From JBKXSZ01 sp047017005 (GTDB lineage: Bacteria > Bacillota > Clostridia > TANB77 > CAG-508), in the NCBI GenBank assembly GCA_047017005.1, contig JBKXSZ010000002.1, positions 1 through 64,000 of the forward strand: a stretch of DNA of 64,000 bases, in the 5' to 3' direction. This document shows, in pieces, positions 53,587 to 60,641 of the stretch. Under the pieces are notes generated by a model. It was not told the origin of the DNA and made no database searches. It worked only from the letters and a program-made list of their open reading frames with translations. The position numbers were made by a program, and so were the translations under genes. Position 1 is the first letter of the stretch, and each line of letters opens with the position of its first letter.

Positions 53587-53838
53587 TTAATCTAATAAAA
53601 TTTTATTAACTTCTTTAAAAGCTTCTTCAACAGAGCATACTTTTCCTTCTTCTGTATCCTTCATTCCTTTTTGTAGCTTAGTTAATAAATCTTTGTCACT
53701 TTTTATAATTAAGTTACTTGGAGCTTTATCAAATGCATACATAAATTTAAGGTATTCTATATATTCAAATGCTTTTATTGAAAGTTCTTCTGGTAAACTT
53801 TCAATTACATTATATAATTCTTGTTGTTTCATTGTCAT
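53587..53838 (-). CDS. Antitoxin of the RelE/ParE module
   Basis: An 83-residue acidic protein upstream of the toxin. LYNVIESLPEELSIKAFEYIEYLKFMY is a predicted dimerisation/DNA-contact helix pair and LQKGMKDTEEGKVCSVEEAFKEVNKIL is typical of the C-terminal toxin-neutralising tail. GGAGATG precedes the ATG; a second ATG two codons on is possible. Standard antitoxin-first order. Confidence 0.75.
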   Translation of the reverse strand: MTMKQQELYNVIESLPEELSIKAFEYIEYLKFMYAFDKAPSNLIIKSDKDLLTKLQKGMKDTEEGKVCSVEEAFKEVNKILLD

Positions 53839-53941
53839 AATTACATCATCTCCTATATTAGTTATTATACCACATTTTCACTTTAAATTACTATAATTTT
53901 TACTATTATCACAAATTTATTTTTTACAACTTGTTCAAGCT

Positions 53942-54115
53942 TAAATTTTGTGAGCTTTAGCTTACAAAATTTAATTATAAAAATATGAGCATTAGCAAAT
54001 ATTTTTATAACACGATTACAATATTTTATTTATTGAGCATAGTCGAAATAAATTAAATATTAATCGTGCTATAAAAGATAATTGATAAAATTCGCAAGAA
54101 TTTTATTATTTATCT
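53942..54115. repeat. Four consecutive palindromes
   Basis: Four stem-loops back to back: TAAATTTTGT/ACAAAATTTA (53942-53973), ATAAAAATAT/AATATTTTTAT (53976-54008), CACGATTA..TAATCGTG (54010-54068) and GATAA-x-TAAAATT/AATTTTATTA-TTTATC (54078-54115). Loops 1-3 share a GAGCNTTAGC-like core. No coding potential. Confidence 0.65.
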
Positions 54116-54120
54116 TTCTA

Positions 54121-54388
54121 AAAAAGGGTTGTTAGGGAAAAGGGGGGGCCCTGGCCATACAGAACGTCTGTGACGTTCTAGTATGTTAGAAACTAAAAAA
54201 GTTATATTCATGAAAATTCAGAGGAGATATTTTAATTTAAGTAAGCCTTCGAAGGCTATCTTTAAAAAAGAGGAAATAACACTCAGTTTTATATTGCTCA
54301 ACTTTTGACAATACCAATTAATTTGGGTGGAGCAACCACTTTCATTATATTAAATTTCTTTCATTTAATTAATAAAAGTTTGCTAATC
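54121..54388. other. GC-rich island and spacer downstream of the Avd-like gene
   Basis: A run of seven G followed by CCCTGGCC (54142-54155) and a perfect AGAACGTC/GACGTTCT hairpin (54161-54179) stand out in AT-rich surroundings. This is where a DGR template repeat and reverse transcriptase would be expected, but neither is present. The rest (to 54388) has no gene. Confidence 0.4.
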
Positions 54389-54851
54389 TTACCCTTTGGC
54401 GGATATAGCCTTCTCTATCGAAAGTAACCATTTCTCTATATCTTTGTCTATTTCTAATTGTCTCCTAATTAGTTCGCTTATTTCTCCTGGTGTTATCGCC
54501 CTATTTACCATGAGAAATCTTATATCTGTCCATATTTCAATTTTTCATAACTTCTTTTGCTTTCAATAGGCAATCAAATTGTTGATTTTTATTTTCTAGC
54601 ATAAGTGCTTTAATTGTATATTTTTCTACTTCAAGAAGATTTTTGTTCAAATCCTCTTGAACTGAAACTAGACCTTTAGCTATTCCTCTTCTTGTTATTC
54701 TATCATTTATGAATATAGCTAAATCATCTATTTTTATATGTATAGGTGCTTGTCTATTTCTTTGATATATTTCTTGACTTATTTTCTTATTTGCATTGTC
54801 TACTTTGGTCTGTGTCCAATGATTTTTCTTTGGCTTGTTTTGTTCTTGCAT
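54389..54851 (-). pseudogene. avd: Avd-like DGR accessory protein, frameshifted
   Basis: A four-helix protein in two frames. The first (from MQEQNKPKK) contains RRGIAKGLVSVQEDLNKNLLEVEKYTIKALML; after VMK an extra A in a five-A run (about 54541) breaks the frame. The second frame continues IEIWTDIRFLMVNRAITPGEI and ISELIRRQLEIDKDIEKWLL-S to a stop at 54389, giving about 153 residues. The pattern RFL..RAIT..Q/E..L...LEI.K..E/GW..S matches bAvd proteins that escort the DGR reverse transcriptase. It lies directly downstream of variable protein 2, the standard DGR order. Confidence 0.6.
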
Positions 54852-54955
54852 TTTTTCTTTCTTCCAATTTATTTTTATATTGCTCAAACCAAGAACTTCT
54901 TACGAAGTTCATCTTGGTTTGAGCTTTAAGCGTTATTTACATAACGCTTTTTCTG

Positions 54956-54981
54956 TTTCTAATTTTTTACAAAATTAGAAA
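54956..54981. promoter_or_regulatory. DGR-type hairpin at the 3' end of variable protein 2
   Basis: Same 26-bp inverted repeat as at 51325-51350, overlapping the stop codon. Two further hairpins (54884-54923, CTCAAACCAAG..CTTGGTTTGAG; and 54928-54949, AAGCGTTAT/ATAACGCTT) follow downstream. Confidence 0.6.
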
Positions 54982-55949
54982 GTCGCACTCAAGCGCACGG
55001 AGTTGTTGTCATAGACGTCGTAGTTGCCCATAGAACCGACGCCGAAGAACGCGCTATACGCGTTGTTCGTACCGCTCTGGGCGGAAGACCAATAGTAGCC
55101 TTTAAGTCCGTAGTCACCACAATTGCCTGCCGTAACTTCCATTTTGGTAAACGCCATATCCCCAAATGTTGCCCATTCTGCTTTGGACGGTACAAACCAT
55201 TTATTTAAGTCCCATGTCTTTCCTGCATTATCAGCTTTTTGTATTACTCCCCACATATCTCTATCATCTTGAGGACCATATTTTCCATTTTCACCTTTAT
55301 TCCACTCTGCTATCATTGTTGTAGTATTTGTTTTTCCTTGTCCAAAATCATTTGTTGAACTACTTATTGTATTATCTAGTTTTCCAACTGCTGCGGCATA
55401 CCAACAATAAGATGTTCCTGGGTTAAAATCTTCTAGTGCCATTACATAAAATCTATCTTTTGTTCCACTTCCTTCTATTGCTGTTAATACTGGTTTTGTC
55501 CAGTTATCGCCGAATCCTGTATAACTATCACTACTTACATAATAACTTTTTAAGCCTTCCGTTACTTGTGAATATTCATAACTAGACCAACTGTTACTAT
55601 TCCACGTTCCACTTCCTCCTACTGCTAAATCTGCATATATTATTCCATCAACTGTTCCGTCTGCATTTATATCTGCATAATATCCTACATATGACTCTGT
55701 TTTTGAAATATTTTCTACTGTTTCTTCATTTGGTAAATATCTATTTAATTCACCATATATTTCATTTAACGTATTTAGTTCATTTTGTGTCGCTTGTTCT
55801 GATTTGTTTTTCGCTTCTTGTGTTTTTTCGATTAATCCACTATTGACTGCAAAATATATGGTTACCCCTGCTAAAATAAGTAAAATAATGATTGTTACGA
55901 CTAATGCAATTAATGTAATACCTTTCCTTTCTTTTAAATTTCCCTTCAT
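54975..55949 (-). CDS. Pilin-anchored C-type-lectin protein with DGR-like variable 3' end (copy 2)
   Basis: A 324-residue paralogue of the gene at 51344. The prepilin-like helix, the stalk and the DINADGTVDG segment are identical, after which the middle diverges (GSGTWNSNSWSSYEYSQ, FNPGTSYCWYAAAVGKLDN) before the lectin core reappears (WFVPSKAEWATFGDMAF, GYYWSSAQ, VRLSATF). The variable codons lie at 54999-55076. AGGAGG is 7 nt before the second ATG. Upstream lies the duplicated leader; downstream lies the Avd-like gene. Confidence 0.8.
   Translation of the reverse strand: MKGNLKERKGITLIALVVTIIILLILAGVTIYFAVNSGLIEKTQEAKNKSEQATQNELNTLNEIYGELNRYLPNEETVENISKTESYVGYYADINADGTVDGIIYADLAVGGSGTWNSNSWSSYEYSQVTEGLKSYYVSSDSYTGFGDNWTKPVLTAIEGSGTKDRFYVMALEDFNPGTSYCWYAAAVGKLDNTISSSTNDFGQGKTNTTTMIAEWNKGENGKYGPQDDRDMWGVIQKADNAGKTWDLNKWFVPSKAEWATFGDMAFTKMEVTAGNCGDYGLKGYYWSSAQSGTNNAYSAFFGVGSMGNYDVYDNNSVRLSATF
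54999..55076 (-). repeat. DGR variable repeat 2
   Basis: 26 codons ending before VRLSATF. This copy retains many AAC codons (ten Asn/Asp/Ser/Tyr positions), so it is closer to the inferred adenine-rich template than repeat 1. Confidence 0.75.
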
Positions 55950-56004
55950 TTTCATTCCTCCTCTGTTTTATTTTTTATATTAAAATTTAATAACTAATTA
56001 AACG

Positions 56005-56060
56005 CAAAAAAGACAGCAACAAAAACCTGCTTATTGCAGATTTCTATTACTGTCTTTTTT
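56005..56060 (-). terminator. Leader hairpin/terminator before variable protein 2
   Basis: AAAAAAGACAGTAA..TTGCTGTCTTTTTT with an inner CTGC/GCAG pair and a T-run on the minus strand. It also ends transcripts from glmU. Near-identical to 52342-52396. Confidence 0.65.
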
Positions 56061-56445
56061 ATTCCATATATTATCAAAGCTATTTTTATAGTAAAGTATA
56101 GTGTGCTCTCTCTTACATCCATAAGGCTTACGTCGATTGTTCTTTTCATGTTTCTTATCCTCTTTTGTTTATTGTTTATGTTATATATATTTATATTATA
56201 CAAATCTTCCCATTTTGTCAATAAACTCTTAAAACTTTTTCATTTATGCTATAAGCATAAAATGTAATTACTTTTGATAATTTATTTTATTTTTTACAAT
56301 TCTTGCTATTTCGTCTATTATAACTTTATTCGTATAATAATACTTATCATATTTACATCCAAAAGCCTTTTCGACCTTTTCTCATCTCTACATTCTAATT
56401 TTCTCTAATTTCTTGTTTATTTTATAATTGTATTTAATCGTATAT
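56061..56445. other. AT-rich spacer between glmU and variable protein 2
   Basis: No supportable gene. The first 45 bp duplicate the region upstream of variable protein 1 and probably hold the promoter. A small palindrome TTTTATGCTATAAGCATAAAA lies near 56240-56262. Confidence 0.45.
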
Positions 56446-57708
56446 CTATTTTTTGTTCCATCCTTCTTTATTTGTTTGTCTTTGTCTTGCAATAGCTAAT
56501 GAATCATCTGGTACATCATCTGTGATAGTAGAGCCAGCAGCTACAAATGTATTTTTACCTAGTGTTACTGGGGCTACTAAGTTGGTGTTAGAACCAATGA
56601 AGGAATGCTCTCCAATAATAGTTTTACTTTTATTAAATCCATCATAGTTACAAGTAATCGTACCGCAACCTATATTACTTCCTCCACCAATTTCACAATC
56701 TCCCATATAAGAAAGATGTGGCACTTTCGTTCCTTCTCCTATAATTGCTTTTTTAATTTCTACAAAGCTTCCTACTTTTACTCGATTTGCTAATTTACAT
56801 CCTTCACGGATATAGGCATTAGGACCGATTTCACAATTTTCTCCTATAACAACTCCCGATTTAATTGTAGTATTGGGGTGAATTACCGTATCTACTCCAA
56901 TTTCAACATCATCGTAAATATAGGTATTAGAAGCATCTTCTATAGTAACACCATTTTTCATATGTTCGGTATTGATTCTCATTTTCAAAATTCTTGTTAG
57001 CATTTCTAATTGAGCTCTATCGTTTACACCTAATATTTCTGTATTATCTTCTACAATAACAGCTCCTGTTTTCAAGCCTTTATCATTCATTATTTTGATA
57101 ACATCTGTTAAATAATATTCTCCTTGTACATTGTTTGGTTTAATTTCTTTTAGTGCTTTTAAAAGTTCTGGAATGTCAAAACAATAAATTCCTGCATTAA
57201 TCTCTTTAATCTCTTTTTGTTCTTCTGTTGCATCTTTATGTTCTACTATTCCTTTAATATTTCCTCCCTCATCACGTACAATTCTTCCATAACCTGTTGG
57301 GTCCTCATAAATTGCGGTAAGTAAAGTTGCATATTCTTTATTTTCTGTTGATTTTTCAATTAATCTTTTAAGTGTTTCTGGTCTTAAAATAGGAACATCT
57401 CCATTTAAAACTACTACCTTTCCTGTTTTTCCTTCTAAATATTTAGTAGCTTGCATAACAGCATGACCTGTTCCTAACATTTCGTCTTGATATGCATATT
57501 TTACTGCATCTCCTAAAACTGCTTGCACCTGCTCTTTTGCATATCCTACTATTGTAACAATTTCTGAGCATCCTGCTTTTTCAGCAGTTTCTACTACTCT
57601 TTTTACTAGTTCTTTTCCATATATTTTATGTACTAATTTTGATTTTTTTGATTTCATTCTTGTTCCTTTTCCTGCTGCCATTACTAATGCAACTACATTC
57701 TCTTGCAT
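56446..57708 (-). CDS. glmU: Bifunctional GlcNAc-1-P uridyltransferase/GlcN-1-P acetyltransferase
   Basis: Makes UDP-GlcNAc for peptidoglycan and teichoic acids. The N-terminal pyrophosphorylase motif (LVMAAGKGTRMKS), VVLNGDVPILRPETL and the NAGIYCF segment are followed from about residue 250 by a left-handed beta helix (GVVIGENCEIGPNAYI, VPHLSYMGDCEIGGGSNIGCG, IGEHSFIGSNTNLVAPV). 420 residues, a little shorter than the 455-460 usual because the C-terminal tail is short. I start at MQENVVALV; a TTG seven codons earlier overlaps the ribosome site AAAGGAACGGTG. Confidence 0.95.
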   Translation of the reverse strand: MQENVVALVMAAGKGTRMKSKKSKLVHKIYGKELVKRVVETAEKAGCSEIVTIVGYAKEQVQAVLGDAVKYAYQDEMLGTGHAVMQATKYLEGKTGKVVVLNGDVPILRPETLKRLIEKSTENKEYATLLTAIYEDPTGYGRIVRDEGGNIKGIVEHKDATEEQKEIKEINAGIYCFDIPELLKALKEIKPNNVQGEYYLTDVIKIMNDKGLKTGAVIVEDNTEILGVNDRAQLEMLTRILKMRINTEHMKNGVTIEDASNTYIYDDVEIGVDTVIHPNTTIKSGVVIGENCEIGPNAYIREGCKLANRVKVGSFVEIKKAIIGEGTKVPHLSYMGDCEIGGGSNIGCGTITCNYDGFNKSKTIIGEHSFIGSNTNLVAPVTLGKNTFVAAGSTITDDVPDDSLAIARQRQTNKEGWNKK

Positions 57709-57879
57709 GAAAATCACCGTTCCTTTCAAATTTAGAATAGTTTCTTATTTTTCTTTTTTACTATTCTATTATTTCTTTTATTATAATGTGCATTTCTTCT
57801 TGGCTTTACAGGGTAATTTTAACATAAGGAAAAAGATATAGCAAGAAATATGTCATAACTTTTCACAATATGTCAAAAT

Positions 57880-57900
57880 AAGAGGCAACTATTGCCTCTT
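57880..57900 (-). terminator. Terminator at the spoIVA stop
   Basis: AAGAGGCAA / TTGCCTCTT perfect arms around a short loop, overlapping the last base of the stop codon, then TATTTTG. Confidence 0.65.
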
Positions 57901-59377
57901 ATAGAATAATACAAATTAATCCACCACTTCCCTCATTTACAATTCTTTCTAATGTCTCTTGTAATTTTTCTTGTGCATCTTCTGGCATTCTACATAATTT
58001 ATTTTGTAAACCTTCGTTTACTAGTTCATGTAAACTCTTTCCAAAGATATTGGATTCCCATATTTTCTTCGGGTCACTCTCAAATTCAGAAAGTAGATAA
58101 TTAACTAATTCCTCAGATTGTTTTTCACTTCCTACAATTGGTGAAACCTCTGTTTCAATATCAGCTCTTATCATGTGAATGGATGGTGCTTTTGCCTTTA
58201 ATCGAACTCCAAATCGAGAACCTTGTTTTACCATCTCTGGCTCATCTAATATTAACTCATCCATTGACGGAGTCACAATTCCATAACCTTTTGCTTTTAC
58301 TTCTTCTATGGCATAAGCTACTTTATCATATTCTCTTTTAACTTGTGCTAAGTTGGTAATAATGGAAAATAAGTCTCCTTCGCTTGTTACTTCTACTCCT
58401 GATATTTCTGTTAGAACTTGATAGAATAGCTCTTCTTTTAATTGAATCGTTATTTCTACACTTCCAGTCCCCAAGTTTATTTCTTCTACCATTGTCTTTT
58501 CAATAATTTCTGTTTTTTGTATCTTGCTAATGCCACCATCAATTTGTTTTAATATCTTTAAATCTTGAAATCCCTCTTTTATTTCTTGATATATTTCTTT
58601 CTTTAACCAATGTTGATCCTCTAATCCATCTACCCATTTAGGAAGGTTAATATTCACTCTTTCAATTGGAAATTCATAAAGAATTTTTCCAAAAATATTC
58701 TCTACATCTTCCATATTTAAGTTTGCACAATCCATTGGTATAACTGCTGTTTGATATTTATCTTCTAGTTTTTTTGCTAATTGTCGTGTATATTCTGTAT
58801 ACGGATCTTCACTATTTAACACAATTACAAATGGTTTATTTAATTCTCGTAATTCTTTTACTACTCTCTCTTCCGCTTCAATATAGTCTTCCCTTGGAAT
58901 ATCGGTAATACTTCCATCTGTTGTAATTAATACTCCTATTGTAGAATGTTCTTGAATTACTTTTTTCGTACCAATTTCTGCTGCTTGCTCAAAAGGAATT
59001 TCTTCCTCTGACCAAGGAGTTTTTACCATTCTTGGCATATCATCTTCCAAATAGCCAATTGCGTTATTTACTAAATATCCAACACAATCCACTAATCGTG
59101 TTTTTAATTTTAAATTATCACCCACCGTAATCTCTACCGCTTCATTTGGTATAAATTTTGGTTCTGTTGTCATAATCGTTCTTCCTGCCGCACTTTGTGG
59201 TAATTCATCTCTTGCTCTTTCTCTTTTATATTCATTCTCTATATTTGGAATAACTAACAAATCCATAAATCTCTTAATGAATGTAGACTTACCTGTTCTA
59301 ACTGGCCCCACAACTCCCACATAGATATCACCTTCCGTACGGTTTGCAATATCTTGATATAACCCTAAATTTTCCAT
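57899..59377 (-). CDS. spoIVA: Stage IV sporulation protein A (spore coat ATPase)
   Basis: Mother-cell ATPase that polymerises on the forespore to form the coat basement layer, anchored by SpoVM. The Walker A (GPVRTGKSTFIKRFM), a switch-like segment (SAAGRTIMTTEPKFIP), the DCVGY box and the TDGSITDIPREDY loop are all typical; 492 residues, exactly the Bacillus length. The C-terminus (GSGGLICIIL) that contacts SpoVM is conserved. AGGAGGTAAAGG precedes the ATG. It is monocistronic, consistent with SigE control, although I could not define the promoter with confidence. Confidence 0.97.
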   Translation of the reverse strand: MENLGLYQDIANRTEGDIYVGVVGPVRTGKSTFIKRFMDLLVIPNIENEYKRERARDELPQSAAGRTIMTTEPKFIPNEAVEITVGDNLKLKTRLVDCVGYLVNNAIGYLEDDMPRMVKTPWSEEEIPFEQAAEIGTKKVIQEHSTIGVLITTDGSITDIPREDYIEAEERVVKELRELNKPFVIVLNSEDPYTEYTRQLAKKLEDKYQTAVIPMDCANLNMEDVENIFGKILYEFPIERVNINLPKWVDGLEDQHWLKKEIYQEIKEGFQDLKILKQIDGGISKIQKTEIIEKTMVEEINLGTGSVEITIQLKEELFYQVLTEISGVEVTSEGDLFSIITNLAQVKREYDKVAYAIEEVKAKGYGIVTPSMDELILDEPEMVKQGSRFGVRLKAKAPSIHMIRADIETEVSPIVGSEKQSEELVNYLLSEFESDPKKIWESNIFGKSLHELVNEGLQNKLCRMPEDAQEKLQETLERIVNEGSGGLICIIL

Positions 59378-59585
59378 CTATCCTTTACCTCCTAAAAAAT
59401 GTTTGTACAAATTTAACTTTACTAAATGTATATTAGCTATTCCTTTGCTTTATTCCATCTTTTTTTATATTTTAAAAGTGTTTTTCTTCTATAGCTATTT
59501 TTATAAATTTGTTTTCTTTTCTTTTTCCATATATATGGCTAATTATTTCATTTTAGAACAAACTTTTTTTCTATTTTAACTAAAA

Positions 59586-59621
59586 AAAACCACACTCTCT
59601 TTATAATAAGAAAGTGTGGTA
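59586..59621 (-). terminator. Terminator of the C39-like gene
   Basis: CCACACTTTCTTAT / ATAAAGAGAGTGTGG arms with T8 on the minus strand. Confidence 0.88.
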
Positions 59622-59627
59622 AGGAGT

Positions 59628-60350
59628 TTAATCAAAGGTACGTATCGGTTCAAAAGACCAAGCTTTAATGGTCATATCTATAAGTTCCTTAGCATTTATA
59701 TACTGAACCCTTATAGAGCTGACAGTATCTGTTACTACAAATTTGTCTTCCTTTACTCCCCAGATAAGAACAGCTTGATTTCCTTTATGGCTCAAACCTC
59801 TTTGAAATTTCTTTACAGGAACAAGACACAATACTGGCTTATCTGTAAAAAGAGATTGCAGTATTTCTGTTGCATTTGATAACATTTTACTCTTGATATC
59901 ATATTCCAGTTCCAAAATGGTATCCATTGCCATATGATGAACCCCAGCCCCATTAATTCGCATCTTTCTTTTTACAATTTTTTTACCTAGCTGCAATAAC
60001 GAGACCTCTTTTTGGTAATATTGTAAAATGCTATGTAGCGCAATCAGACAGGTTCCACCATTATATACGGTAAGATATTTCTTTTCCCGTTTGTGTCCTT
60101 TATTCAAAACCTTGCAGCTAGTCTGGTCAAAACGTATTTGTTTCATTGCAATTCGTCTTTGACAAAAGCGTTTTTTTGGAATGTTCAATTGAAAACTTTT
60201 GCTTGTTGGAAATAACTTAAAACTTTCTTTACTCCTAAAAAAACAGTCTTGAATATTTTTTACTTCTTTGCCGTACGCTTTCCAAATTTGTCCGTCAATA
60301 TTCCCATACCGAAGCTCCTTTGGGTTAATACCTGCTAGTGATTTTATCAT
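59628..60350 (-). CDS. Peptidase C39-like protein
   Basis: A 240-residue protein. After a basic N-terminal 95 residues, a C39-like papain fold begins at YLTVYNGGTCLIALHSILQYYQKEVSLLQLGKKI, with a candidate catalytic Cys. It continues with NGAGVHHMAMDTI and GLSHKGNQAVLIWGVKEDKFVVTDT, where the usual active-site His may be replaced. AAGGAGG lies 8 nt before the ATG. Codon 14 is CGG and must be read as Arg, since skipping the C leads to a stop. The unusual Lys/Arg richness may mean recent acquisition. Confidence 0.65.
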   Translation of the reverse strand: MIKSLAGINPKELRYGNIDGQIWKAYGKEVKNIQDCFFRSKESFKLFPTSKSFQLNIPKKRFCQRRIAMKQIRFDQTSCKVLNKGHKREKKYLTVYNGGTCLIALHSILQYYQKEVSLLQLGKKIVKRKMRINGAGVHHMAMDTILELEYDIKSKMLSNATEILQSLFTDKPVLCLVPVKKFQRGLSHKGNQAVLIWGVKEDKFVVTDTVSSIRVQYINAKELIDMTIKAWSFEPIRTFD

Positions 60351-60641
60351 GATGAAATTCCTCCTTTTTCTGTTAATAGCCTAGCACGCTATGTATATAG
60401 TATATCATAGTTATGTATACTTTTCAAATTACGCAAAAGTTGATACCTAGAAAAGTACTTCATAATCTTTTTCTTCAATTTTCTCATAAACATATCCAAC
60501 CTAAACCATTTACAATTTTTGCTTTATTCTTTTTAATCTTATGTTAAGTTTTATTTCTTTGTTTTATTCATTTTTATGGATATTTTTCTATTTTTTGAAA
60601 ATACTATACCAAAGAAGAAATAAATAAGAAAGGTGATACAA

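Noticed and set aside
52397..54388. DGR template repeat or reverse transcriptase
   Set aside because: I looked on both strands for the GC-rich invariant blocks (GTGCGCTTGAGTGCG) and for an RT YxDD frame and found neither.
55994..56221. 75-codon ORF spanning the leader of variable protein 2
   Set aside because: It runs through the duplicated terminator hairpin, lacks a ribosome site and is not preserved in the copy upstream of variable protein 1.
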